A stretch of DNA of 64,000 nt from Salmonirosea aquatica (lineage in GTDB: Bacteria > Bacteroidota > Bacteroidia > Cytophagales > Spirosomataceae): positions 620,001 through 684,000 of the forward strand of contig NZ_WHLY01000002.1 in assembly GCF_009296315.1 (NCBI RefSeq), read 5' to 3'. Position 1 is the first letter of the stretch. Every line of letters starts with the position of its first letter. Both the position numbers and the translations under genes were made by a program. A model generated the notes under the pieces. It did no database searches, was not told the origin of the DNA, and saw only the letters and a program-made list of their open reading frames with translations. This document shows, piece after piece, positions 1-11,234 of the stretch.

Positions 1-2
1 GG

Positions 3-1280
3 CTTTCGGCGGAATATGAATTTTACAAAGGTACCTTTGACAAACTGGATATTAAGCCCCTGATTTTCAGGGTAGGTGAATTCAAGAGTGCCGTGGAGAG
101 CTTTTCGCGCAAGGATATGAGCGAGGCCAGCAAACAACAGTCCATCGAACTGCTGGACGCGCTGTACGGAAATTACATCGCCAATGTGTCGAAGTCGCGC
201 AATATTCCCGCCTCCGAATTACGCGGTCTGGCCGACTCACTGGCGGTCACGAATCCAGCTTCGGCCGAAAAATACAAGCTTGTAACCCATGCCGGCTACT
301 ACGATGAGCTGGAAACGGCGATGAAAAAAGAGCTGAAGGTAGATACCGACGAAGACATCGAATTTGTAGGCCTCAGCAAGTACCTTAAGGGCAAACATCC
401 TTCGGAGGATGGGGATTTCAACAAGCGCGTGGCCGTCATCGTGGCCGAAGGTGAAATCGTGTCGGGCGAAGGCAGTGACGGTACCATCGGATCGGATAAA
501 TTTGTGAAAGAACTCAAAAAAATCCGTGAGAATGACAAAATCAAAGCCGTAGTGCTCCGGATCAATTCACCCGGCGGCAGTGCTTTGGCCTCGGATGTGA
601 TGTGGCGTGAAATACAGCTCACAACCAAGAAGAAACCCGTAATTGCCTCCATGTCCGATGTAGCGGCATCGGGTGGCTACTACATGGCCATGGGTTGCGA
701 CAAGATCGTCGCCCAACCTAATACCATCACGGGTTCAATCGGTATTTTTGCCATGCTGTTCAATCTGGAAAATTTCCTAGATAACAAATTAGGCATCACG
801 TTCGATGGTGTCAAAACCAACCCACATGCCGACTGGCCTACTTTGACGCGCGAAATGACTGATTTTGAGAAAGATAAGATCCAGAAGAGCGTCAACGAAG
901 GCTATGCTAACTTTACCAGCAAAGCTGCTCAAGGCCGTAAGATGTCCGTTGAAAAGCTGCGGAGCCTGGCTTCGGGCCGGGTGTGGTCGGGCGTGGAGGC
1001 CAAATCCAACGGTCTGGTGGACGTGCTCGGTGGGCTCGACGAAGCCATCAAACTGGCGGCCAATGCTGCCAAACTAAAAGAAGGCGATTATCGGGTACGT
1101 TTTTATCCCGAAAAGAAGAATCCGCTACAGGAGTTTGTGAGCAAAATGGCCGGCAATTCAGAAGACCAAATTATGGCCCGGCAACTGGGCGAGCTAGCTC
1201 CTCACGTAAAAATGTACCGCAAACTGCTGAATATGGAAGGTTTGCAGGCGCGTATGCCATTCGGTCTGGATATACGATAG
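3..1280 (+). CDS. sppA: Signal peptide peptidase SppA, 67K type (5' end outside window)
   Basis: Membrane-anchored serine protease that degrades signal peptides left after secretion. The reading frame is open from base 3, so the N-terminus and membrane anchor lie outside the window; about 425 C-terminal residues of a family protein of roughly 590 are present. Both catalytic residues can be placed. The general-base lysine lies in the VGEFKSAV motif (codon 84-86), and the nucleophilic serine in ASGGYYMA (codon 669-671), followed by the conserved TGSIGI stretch. The RINSPGG segment of the second ClpP-like domain is also present. A GTG at 93 is internal and is not a credible start. A strong terminator follows the stop, so the gene ends its transcription unit here. 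Confidence 0.93.
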   Translation, partial: LSAEYEFYKGTFDKLDIKPLIFRVGEFKSAVESFSRKDMSEASKQQSIELLDALYGNYIANVSKSRNIPASELRGLADSLAVTNPASAEKYKLVTHAGYYDELETAMKKELKVDTDEDIEFVGLSKYLKGKHPSEDGDFNKRVAVIVAEGEIVSGEGSDGTIGSDKFVKELKKIRENDKIKAVVLRINSPGGSALASDVMWREIQLTTKKKPVIASMSDVAASGGYYMAMGCDKIVAQPNTITGSIGIFAMLFNLENFLDNKLGITFDGVKTNPHADWPTLTREMTDFEKDKIQKSVNEGYANFTSKAAQGRKMSVEKLRSLASGRVWSGVEAKSNGLVDVLGGLDEAIKLAANAAKLKEGDYRVRFYPEKKNPLQEFVSKMAGNSEDQIMARQLGELAPHVKMYRKLLNMEGLQARMPFGLDIR

Positions 1281-1295
1281 ATACCCATCCAAGTC

Positions 1296-1340
1296 AAAAA
1301 AAAGCGGGGCCGGAAAATCATTTCCGGCCCCGCTTTTTTT
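1296..1340. terminator. Bidirectional intrinsic terminator between sppA and nupC
   Basis: A GC-rich inverted repeat (AAAGCGGGGCCGGAAA and its complement) with a very short loop is flanked by A and T runs on opposite sides. It can therefore end transcription from sppA on the plus strand and from nupC on the minus strand. The two genes converge here. Confidence 0.85.
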
Positions 1341-1379
1341 GGCTACTGGCCAAGTACTATTTACGTATTTGTAATGGTT

Positions 1380-2617
1380 TCACATCAACAACCCGGCGAA
1401 GGTTGCAGACATGTAGGAAGCCAGGGTACCACAAATCAGCGCCCGAAAGCCGAGCCTAGCCAAATCGGAGCGGCGGGAAGGAGCCAATTCTCCAATGCCC
1501 CTACCTGAATGGCAATGGAACTAAAATTGGCAAAACCACATAGCGCAAAACTCGTGATCACGAGCGTTTTGGGATCGAGGGTTTCCTTCAATTTCACCAA
1601 ATCGAGGTAGGCCACGAATTCGTTGATTACCATTTTGGTACCCATCAGCGAACCGGCCGCCTCAATGTCCTGCGAAGGTACCCCCATCGCCCACGCAAAT
1701 ACCGAGAAAACTTTGCCCAATAGATAATTGAAGCTAAGCTGGGGGAAATTGAAAACGCCTCCCACCTTACCCAACAGAAAATCCAGCAAAGCCACCAGCG
1801 CAATGAAGCCAATCAGCATGGCAATTACGTTGAAACCTACCTTGAGGCCCTCACTGGCACCCGCCGCGATGGCGTCGAGCAGGTTGGCGTGGGTTTTCTT
1901 GATTTCCAGTTTGATGGCGCCCTTGGTTTCGGACACCTCCGTTTCGGGATAAACGATTTTGGAAATCACCAACGCCCCCGGCGCGGCCATGAGGCTGGCG
2001 GCAATCAGGTAGGGGGCAGGTACCCCCAGGGATATGTAGACGGCCATGACGCCCCCGGCGATGCAGGCGAAACTACCCGTCATAGAGGCCATGAGCTCGG
2101 AGTTGGTCATACCTTTCAGGTAGGGCTTGATCATGATTTGCGCCTCCACTTGCCCCACAAAGGTACTGGCCACGTTGGAGAGCGCTTCTGAACCACTCAC
2201 ACCCATGAGCCAGTACACGCCCCGCGCAATGATAGCCACAACCCGCTGCATGATGCCCAAGTGGTAGAGCATATTGACCAGCACCGCCACGAAAATGATG
2301 GTGGGGATAACCTTAAAGAAAAAGACAAAATCGTTGCCAGGGCCAAATACTTTCTGCATCAGATCACTGCTCACGAGGGTACCGAACACAAAACTGGCAC
2401 CCTGGTCGGAAAACGACAACAGTTTCTGCACTTTGTCGCCCAGCCACTGAAATATGGCCTGTCCGGTTTCGGTACGGAGGATGAATACCGCCAGGCCGAA
2501 TTGCAGCGCCAGCCCCACGCCTACCGTACGGTAATTGATGGCTTTCCTATTGCTCGACAGAGCATAGGCCGTTCCTAAAATTAGCACGATTCCGATCAGT
2601 CCGGTAAATCTTTCCAT
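1380..2617 (-). CDS. nupC: Concentrative nucleoside transporter NupC, frameshifted near the C-terminus
   Basis: Inner-membrane symporter of the CNT family that imports nucleosides with H+ or Na+. The start at 2617 (MERFTGLIG) is preferred over an upstream ATG at 2683, because the family begins directly with the first membrane segment. Family motifs seen are NVASTFVGQVEAQIMIKPYL, the KMVINEFVAY segment and FANFSSIAIQ. As written, the frame runs into a stop at 1436 after an unrelated tail (ALENWLLPAAP). With one extra G in the run at 1498-1501 the frame continues as GGIGELAPSRRSDLARLG and ends at 1380 with ATFAGLLM, exactly the expected CNT C-terminus. The coordinates given cover this repaired gene. 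Either a sequencing slip or a recent inactivating mutation could explain the break. Confidence 0.85.
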
Positions 2618-2743
2618 GTAGCAGATTGACAAAATAATATTTCCAAGAAACCGCGAATTTAGGTAAATTCGCCAACAGGCCACGTATTTTACAGCGCCCC
2701 TCTGCTTTTATCACCACAATTCATCCTAAATCTGCTATAATTC

Positions 2744-3235
2744 ATGGAAGATCAAAACTTTACCCCCTCCTACCCCTCCGAAATCACCGCCGGGCAGCGC
2801 TCTGCGGGTATGTGGATGCACCTGGGTGCATTATTGGCTTCGTTTGCCAATATGCTGGTCCCAATTCCTTTTCTGGCGCTAATCGTCATTTTAGTACTTT
2901 ACAACACCCAGAAAGGCAAAAGCAGCTTTGTGGATGAACACGGCAAGGAGTCACTCAATTTCCAGATTACCCTGGCGGTGGTCGGGGTGGTGATCCTCCT
3001 ATTCATGTTGTTCGCCTTTGGCAGTTCCATCCTCAGCCTCATTATCGGGGGAGTCAGTGACAACGAAACATCCACTGACGTGGGTATAATGGGCATGGTG
3101 GGCTCCGGATTGGTGGTCGGCCTGGTGTTTTTTGCCATCGGGATTTTCTCTCTGGTAGTTATGATTACGGGCAGTGTACGCGCCAATGGAGGGAAAGCAT
3201 ACCGTTATCCCCTGTCGCTGCGCCTGGTGAAGTAG
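2744..3235 (+). CDS. DUF4870 (Tic20-like) small membrane protein
   Basis: A 163-residue integral membrane protein of the DUF4870 family, whose function is not established. Three hydrophobic blocks are visible, at about residues 26-52, 72-100 and 117-145. Between the first two is the family signature with the motif KSSFVDEHGKESLNFQ, where the acidic and histidine residues are conserved. The C-terminus is short and basic (SLRLVK). It is divergent from nupC with about 125 bp between starts, and convergent with ppk1 across a strong shared terminator. It seems to be transcribed alone. The family assignment is confident; the role is unknown. Confidence 0.85.
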   Translation: MEDQNFTPSYPSEITAGQRSAGMWMHLGALLASFANMLVPIPFLALIVILVLYNTQKGKSSFVDEHGKESLNFQITLAVVGVVILLFMLFAFGSSILSLIIGGVSDNETSTDVGIMGMVGSGLVVGLVFFAIGIFSLVVMITGSVRANGGKAYRYPLSLRLVK

Positions 3236-3251
3236 TTGCAACTTCATGCGA

Positions 3252-3305
3252 TTCCAAAGAAAAGCCTCCCGGAAATATCATATCCCGGGAGGCTTTTCTT
3301 TGGAA
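3252..3305. terminator. Bidirectional terminator with a perfect 21-bp stem
   Basis: Bases 3252-3272 and 3285-3305 are perfect complements around a 12-base AT-rich loop. The arms carry AAAGAAAA/TTTTCTTT next to a GGGAGGC core. The hairpin sits between the convergent DUF4870 and ppk1 genes and can serve both. Confidence 0.85.
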
Positions 3306-3315
3306 TAAAGTCGGC

Positions 3316-5616
3316 TCAGTTGTTCTTCTCTTCGCTGTCGATTTCCTCTAGCATTTCTGCATTTGTATGGTTATCGGCCAGCAGTTTGTCCTGCTTCTCA
3401 AACAGCCTGGCCTGCATGACGTCATCGGGTTTTACCTCAAAGAACACTTTATGGATATCGAAGGCTTCGGTACCTTCGCCCACATGGCATTTCTCATAGG
3501 TACCGTCTTCCTGTAGTTCGTAAGAATTGACGTTGTCGCGCAGGTTATAATTCAGCATCAGAATCGCTTCCTGCTTGACCCGCTCATTGACCAGAATGAA
3601 TAGCGATTCAATACGCCGGTCGAAGCTGCGGACCATCACATCCGCGCTCCCCCCATACACCAGCGGATTTCCCGCGTTGTGGAAGTAAAAGATGCGGGAA
3701 TGTTCCAGAAAGTTGCCCACGATCGACTTGACCCGAATGTTATCACTCAGATCGGTCCGGCCCGGCCGTAGACAGCAAATGCCCCGCACAATGAGATCGA
3801 TGGGTACCCCTGCCTGCGAAGCCTTGTACAATTCATCAATCACGGCCCGGTCTTCCAATGAATTTATCTTGATACAGATACCGCTGGGCAAACCCTGGCG
3901 TGCGTTTTCGGCTTCCTGCTGGATCATCGCGATCAGGCGCTCGCGCATCTGTCGTGGGGCCGTGATCAGATTCCGGTAGTCACTGGGCAGCGAGTGGCCG
4001 GTGATGACATTGAAAAACTCGGAGATATCATGTGTGTATTCCTCGTTGGTGGTCAATAGGCCAATATCGGTGTAGAGTCGGGCTGTTTCTTCGTTGTAGT
4101 TCCCGGTGGACAAATGCGCATAGCGGACTACTTTTTCGCCCTCATTCCGCACAATCAGCAGCAGCTTGGTGTGGGTTTTCAGCAGACCAATCCCGTAGAT
4201 CACAAAGCATCCGGCTTTTTGCAGGCGCTGGGCTTCGCGAATATTGTTTTCTTCGTCAAAGCGGGCCTTCACTTCAAAAAGTACCGCCACGTGCTTGCCG
4301 TTCTCGGCGGCGGTGAGCAACGCCTCGGTGACCCGGGAGTTTTTCGCAAGCCGGTAAATGGTCAGCTTGATCGAAAGCACGTTGGGGTCTTCGGCGGCCT
4401 GCTCGAGCAATTGAAGCACCGGCTCAAAGTTGTTGTAGGGATGGTGTAGCAAGATGTCGCGCTCCCGCATTACCTCAAAAATATCGGTGATGCGTTCCCT
4501 ACCTATGCTCAGCGGGGGCACGGGCGGGTGCAAGGGAGGGATCTGATCCTTGAACTCGTTATGCTTAATAATCTGCCAGAAACAGGTATAGTCCAACAGG
4601 TTATCAGCCCGGTAGATATTAAAATCATCAATCTCCCAGCGTTTTTTCAAAAGACTCAGCAGATCTTCATCCACGTCAGACTCCACCTCCACTTTCACGA
4701 CCCTACCCAGGCGTCGGTTCTTGATTTTCTGCTTGATCTCGTCAATGAAATCCACTTCCATGTCGTCGTTCTCTTCCAGAGAGAAATCTCCATTGCGGAT
4801 GATTCGCAACAGATTAGTCGACACGATGTCTACATTCCGGTAGAGTTTTTTAATGTAGGCCCGCACAATGTTCTCAATCGGCAGGAACAAAATCTCGTTG
4901 TCGCGCTCAATCACGTAGAAACGGGGGAGATTGAGAGGTAGCTGTACGAACGAAAGCTTACGATCCTCCTCGCTTGTAGTACCGGAAGTTTGGGTGATGA
5001 CTCCCAGGATGAGTACTTTGGCCAACAATACCGGGAAGACGTGCGTGTAATCGTACAGCATCGGCGTTAGCATCGGGTAAATGGTACGATCGAAGTAGTC
5101 GGACACCTTGGCTTTTTCTGCTTCCGTCAGGTCTTTCATGGTGGCGATGGCAGCCCGGTGCTTCTCAAAAAGAGGCAGTAATTCCTGCTTGTAGCAGTGG
5201 TTTTGCTCAGCCACAAACCCTTGTAAGGCCTTCAGCAGGGTTTTCCGGAAGGGTACCTCCCGCAAGCCCGAATAATCCACCCGCTCCTTGCCGTAGTCGA
5301 GGTAATTGTACAAACTACCGACCCGGATCGAAAAAAACTCATCCAGATTCGAGGCCGTGATCGCCAGGAATTTCAGCCGGTCGAACAGGCTGCGTTCCGT
5401 ATCCCGTACCTGATCCAGTACCCGCTCGTTGAATTTGAGCCAGCTCAAATCCCGACTGATGAAATCGCTCTGAACAATCAGGTCATTGACTTTCTCATTT
5501 GAGCGCATGAATTTACCTTCTTCCACTTTTTCGTTTTTATCGTTGAAGAATGATAACAGATTGGACAAACGACTTCGCTTCTCGTTTCCAGAAAGGTGAT
5601 TTGAATCCTGTGGCAT
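3316..5616 (-). CDS. ppk1: Polyphosphate kinase 1
   Basis: Reversibly transfers the terminal phosphate of ATP to inorganic polyphosphate through a phosphohistidine. At 766 residues it is slightly longer than usual because of an N-terminal tail; an internal ATG at 5508 (MRSNEKVND) would give a more typical start, so the true start is uncertain. The N-terminal domain shows FISRDLSWLKFNERVL (about residues 52-67) and the conserved SNLDEFFSIRVG. The phosphorylated histidine is in RYAHLSTGNYN (H501). The second active-site histidine is in FLEHSRIFYF. The KARFDEENNI and KTHTKLLLI motifs of the phospholipase-D-like fold are also present. No exopolyphosphatase gene is adjacent. Confidence 0.95.
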   Translation of the reverse strand: MPQDSNHLSGNEKRSRLSNLLSFFNDKNEKVEEGKFMRSNEKVNDLIVQSDFISRDLSWLKFNERVLDQVRDTERSLFDRLKFLAITASNLDEFFSIRVGSLYNYLDYGKERVDYSGLREVPFRKTLLKALQGFVAEQNHCYKQELLPLFEKHRAAIATMKDLTEAEKAKVSDYFDRTIYPMLTPMLYDYTHVFPVLLAKVLILGVITQTSGTTSEEDRKLSFVQLPLNLPRFYVIERDNEILFLPIENIVRAYIKKLYRNVDIVSTNLLRIIRNGDFSLEENDDMEVDFIDEIKQKIKNRRLGRVVKVEVESDVDEDLLSLLKKRWEIDDFNIYRADNLLDYTCFWQIIKHNEFKDQIPPLHPPVPPLSIGRERITDIFEVMRERDILLHHPYNNFEPVLQLLEQAAEDPNVLSIKLTIYRLAKNSRVTEALLTAAENGKHVAVLFEVKARFDEENNIREAQRLQKAGCFVIYGIGLLKTHTKLLLIVRNEGEKVVRYAHLSTGNYNEETARLYTDIGLLTTNEEYTHDISEFFNVITGHSLPSDYRNLITAPRQMRERLIAMIQQEAENARQGLPSGICIKINSLEDRAVIDELYKASQAGVPIDLIVRGICCLRPGRTDLSDNIRVKSIVGNFLEHSRIFYFHNAGNPLVYGGSADVMVRSFDRRIESLFILVNERVKQEAILMLNYNLRDNVNSYELQEDGTYEKCHVGEGTEAFDIHKVFFEVKPDDVMQARLFEKQDKLLADNHTNAEMLEEIDSEEKNN

Positions 5617-5728
5617 GGCTTGAAATTCTTGGTACTTAGTATTGGCTTCTGAGTTTGTGTTTCCGAAATCTGGGTTCCGAATGCAAACGGTTCCGTTGGG
5701 TATTGTAATTAATTTTCGGTTTCCTACG

Positions 5729-5765
5729 AAAAACGCATGACTGACCAGAAATAGTCAGTCATGCG
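5729..5765 (-). terminator. Terminator downstream of gyrB
   Basis: A perfect 12-bp stem (CGCATGACTGAC with its complement, loop of 8) is followed on the minus strand by a short T run (bases 5733-5729). It lies just past the gyrB stop and before ppk1. Confidence 0.75.
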
Positions 5766-5791
5766 CCTAAAACTACTATTTCGTCAGGTAC

Positions 5792-7762
<1,971 letters not shown>

Positions 7763-7832
7763 CTACAATAAAAAGCGCCCGCCAATGCGGGGTTTATAAT
7801 CGTGTAAAGATACAATTTTTTCCTCGCTTCGC

Positions 7833-10800
7833 CTACCGTTTTCGTGCTATTTGCAGGGTTTTCAAGGGCAGGTCGTTCCGTCCGATCAAAATCGCCAATT
7901 CGGAGCCTTTGTTGAGCACCAAAAGGCTACGTACGTCGCCCTGTACAAACAGTCCGTTTAGCGCCTGGGGCATATATTCGAATCCTGCCGTGCCCCGGTT
8001 GAGGAAAACCTGTAGTAGATTGGCGTCGCTTTTTCCAAGCCGGACCCTGGCTTTATCTTGATTTCCGCCCAACATAATATCCAATTTTCCATCGCCATCG
8101 AAATCCGCTACGGCCAGTGCATAAACGGGAGCAAATTGCGCCTGCACGGGCAGCGCCCTGAAACGAAAGGTACCCCCTGAATTTTCCAGAACTCCAGTCC
8201 GGAATTCCCGCACTTCCTTTCGGTTCATTTTCCCGATTCGATCCGGAGAAAACAAATCCGTAATAGTAGCTTTTGAATAGCCTATGTAGTCGGGGTACTT
8301 TTTCTTAAGCTCGGGCATTTGGCCAAACAGTTCATCCCGGCTGGGATAAGGGTATTCTTTGCCCTGATCCAGCAGGGCGACAACCGGAACCGGGGGCACT
8401 GTGGAGTGCGTATCCGCGTAGAGATTCATGCCCTGCGGGGCCGTCAGGTACCATTGACCGTTGGTACCCATATTGCCTACCACAAAATCCATATCTCCAT
8501 CCCCGTCCAGGTCTGCGGGAGCAAGAGCCGTCCAGCAACCCGTCAGGGCAAGGGTACCCCATTTTTCGCTAGCATTCCGAAAGGTACCCTGCCGGTCTTT
8601 TTCCCAAATTTGAATTGCCCCCCAATCGCTCACAGTAACCAGCTCGGGTACCTTATCGCCACGCAAATCCTGAAAGGAAGCCTGCGTTACCATACCCAGG
8701 GTGGCGTGGTCGGGGAGAAATTGTGTGGTACGATCCGAAAAATGCCCTTTGCCATCATTCAAGAATATGCGATCACCGCTGCTCTCGGGAAAACGACCCG
8801 GCGTGACGCGCTCTCCAATGAAAATATCCTGATCGCCGTCCTGATCCAAGTCGGCGACTGTCACGCAGGATGCATTGATCCGTACATCGGGAAAACTATC
8901 CCGGGCCCAGCCATTTCCATGGTTGAGGTAAAGTCGGGGGCGTAGCCATAGCGCCTGCGGATTGAGCGAGTACCCTCCACTCGCCACCAGAAGGTCCAAG
9001 TCACCGTCGTCATCGGCGTCAAAAAAAACAGCTCCGGCATCCTCATACCCCGCATCTTTACTGAAATCCGAGACAGCAACAGGCACAAAAGCGGTACCCC
9101 GACTTACAAGCAACCGCCCCGCCTCTCCGCGTGCTCCCCCAGATACACATCCGGCCGTCCATCGCCATTCACATCACCCTGGGCGAGGGCAGGTCCCTGT
9201 CGGGAAAGCATTACTGGTAGTAAGGGCTGCACCCGAAAATCGTTCTGGTTGGTGGCTTGATACGTAAAATCGATGCCGGGTACCTCCGTAAACAGCGGGG
9301 TAAAAACAGCCTCTGCGGGATGAGGGGCACCTTGGCTCGGGTCGTACCGTATCCTGATCCTTTGAGAAGCATCGGGGCGCACCAGGGTCGATATGCGGCC
9401 GTCGGTCCAGGATACCCGAATGGAGTCCACGCCCCGACTGCCCAAACCAAAGTGCAGCGGGCCGTCCATAGCCGATTGAAATCCCCGCACCGGCATTACA
9501 TCCTGCATCTGGATACCATGACCTGCTTGGTAGAGAATCACCCGCGCCCCGGCTCGCAGGGCATAGCTAGGAGCCAGGAGTTCCAGGGATAAGTTGCGAG
9601 TGGAATCACTGGGAGTACTGTTATTTTGGTAAATGAAGGCTTTCTGATTCACATTGTTGGTAATCAGATCCAGATCGCCATCGTTGTCCAGATCGGCGTA
9701 GGCCGCCCCGTTCGATTGGCTTTTGGCCCCAAAGCCCCAATCCTCCACTTTTTTACTAAATGTAAGATTGCCTTCATTCCTGAAAATATAGTTGGGCTGG
9801 CTAATGGGGGGCATCTCGGCAATCACCTCCATCTGCGACGGAGCTTTCCCCGAGGCACGGGAAGCAGTTTGGACATCGGTTGAATATTTCAAAAATTCCA
9901 TGTTGGTATAGTCCCGGGCGTAGCCATTGGTCACGAACAGGTCTTTAAACCCATCGTTGTCAAAATCGGCCATCAGGGCAGCCCAGCTCCAATCCGTGTT
10001 GGACACCCCCGCCAGCTGGCCTATCTCACTGAATACGGGTACCCCGTCGGCATTGGTGCCATTGTTGAGCTGCAGCATGTTTCGCATGGTCTGTTCATGA
10101 AATCCCGCACGGAGTAGCTCCCGGTACTTATCGTAGTTGTCGTCCCCGGCGGTGAGCTTGATGCGTTCGTTACTGGCGGGTAGCATGTCCAGCGTGAGGA
10201 TGTCGGTCCAGCCGTCGTTGTTGATATCGGCGGCATCGGTCCCCATAGAATAGAGCGACACGTGTCCTGTGGCCTGCCGGATCACTTCCTGGAACGTACC
10301 GTCCTTCTGGTTAAGGTACAGGTAGTCGTTCTCATTATAGTCGTTGGCAATGTACAAATCCGACCAGCCGTCGTTGTTGAAGTCGTTGATATTGATCCCG
10401 AGTCCAAAACTCAGCACGTTGGACACAACGCCCGACGAGTCGGTCACGTCAACGAAGTGTCCTCCTTCGTTTCGGAGCAGTTTGTTGCCGTAAGCGGGAT
10501 TCTTCTGTTGGCGGTAGCTTCCCAGCAATCGGCTGAAACCGGCATAGTCCTGCACTGAATGATTGAGCAGAAAACAGTCCGTATCACCATCCTTGTCATA
10601 GTCAAAGAAAACGGCTTGGGTCGTGTAGGAAGGATCATCCAGACCGTATGCAGCCGCTTTTTCAGTAAAGGTAGGGATATTGTCTGCGGTAGGTCCGTCA
10701 TTGACGTAGAGCAGGTTTCGCCGCAAGGCCGGATTCTCCGCCCCCGAACGGCATACGTACAGGTCCATCCAGCCGTCGTCATTGATGTCCACCAGCGACA

Positions 10801-11161
10801 CGCCGGTTTTCCATCCCTCATTCAGGCCTACCTTGGCTTGGTTGGTAATGTCCTCAAACTCCATCCCGCCCCGATTCAGGTACAGCCGGTTGGCCACCAT
10901 GTTTCCCGTAAAGTACAAATCTACCAGTCCGTCATGATTGAAGTCGGCAGCGGCTACTCCTCCCCCATTGTAAAAATAGCCGTACTCGAGTACGTTATTT
11001 TCGGCATCTTCCTCGATAAAGTTGGTGAATTCTACGCCCGTATCACCCGCGTCCAAGAGGGTAAACAAGGTATCGTCGGACCGGCAACCGGAAAAAACCA
11101 GCGATAAGGTAAGCAGACTCACTGATGTTAACTGTGCAACATTCGTTTTGTACAAATTCAT
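7833..11161 (-). CDS. VCBS/FG-GAP repeat and ASPIC/UnbV domain lipoprotein, frameshifted
   Basis: Large surface lipoprotein of about 1,109 residues once repaired, of the VCBS-repeat plus ASPIC/UnbV type that often follows SusC/SusD genes in Cytophagales. The signal peptide ends in LVFSGC, a lipobox. Many calcium-loop FG-GAP/VCBS repeats of the DxNxDGxxD type follow (for example DINDDGWMDLY and DFNNDGWSDLY). An ASPIC/UnbV domain lies at about 525-600 (RGFQSAMDGPLHFGLG), then more repeats. As given, the first part stops at 9104 after DVYLGEHAERRGGCL. Adding one G to the run at 9136-9140 reads DVYLGGARGEAGRLLVSRG and joins directly to the second part, which otherwise begins at 9113. Exact ligand unknown; role in surface binding is inferred from context. 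Confidence 0.82.
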
Positions 11162-11170
11162 AGGTCAAAA

Positions 11171-11213
11171 TTTACCAAAAAAGGCAGACAAAATGCCTGC
11201 CTTTTTTGGTAAA
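11171..11213 (-). terminator. Terminator-like hairpin between the SusD-like gene and the VCBS gene
   Basis: A perfect 17-bp inverted repeat (11171-11187 and 11197-11213) with a 9-base loop has A/T-rich outer arms. It starts only about 10 bases before the VCBS start codon at 11161. On the minus strand it follows the SusD-like stop, so it may reduce read-through into the third operon gene instead of fully ending transcription. Confidence 0.65.
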
Positions 11214-11234
11214 GTATTTTTTTGGTAAAAAAGT

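Noticed and set aside
1436-1520. Programmed frameshifting as the cause of the nupC break
   Set aside because: No slippery heptamer with a downstream structure was evident, and CNT transporters are not known to use frameshifting.
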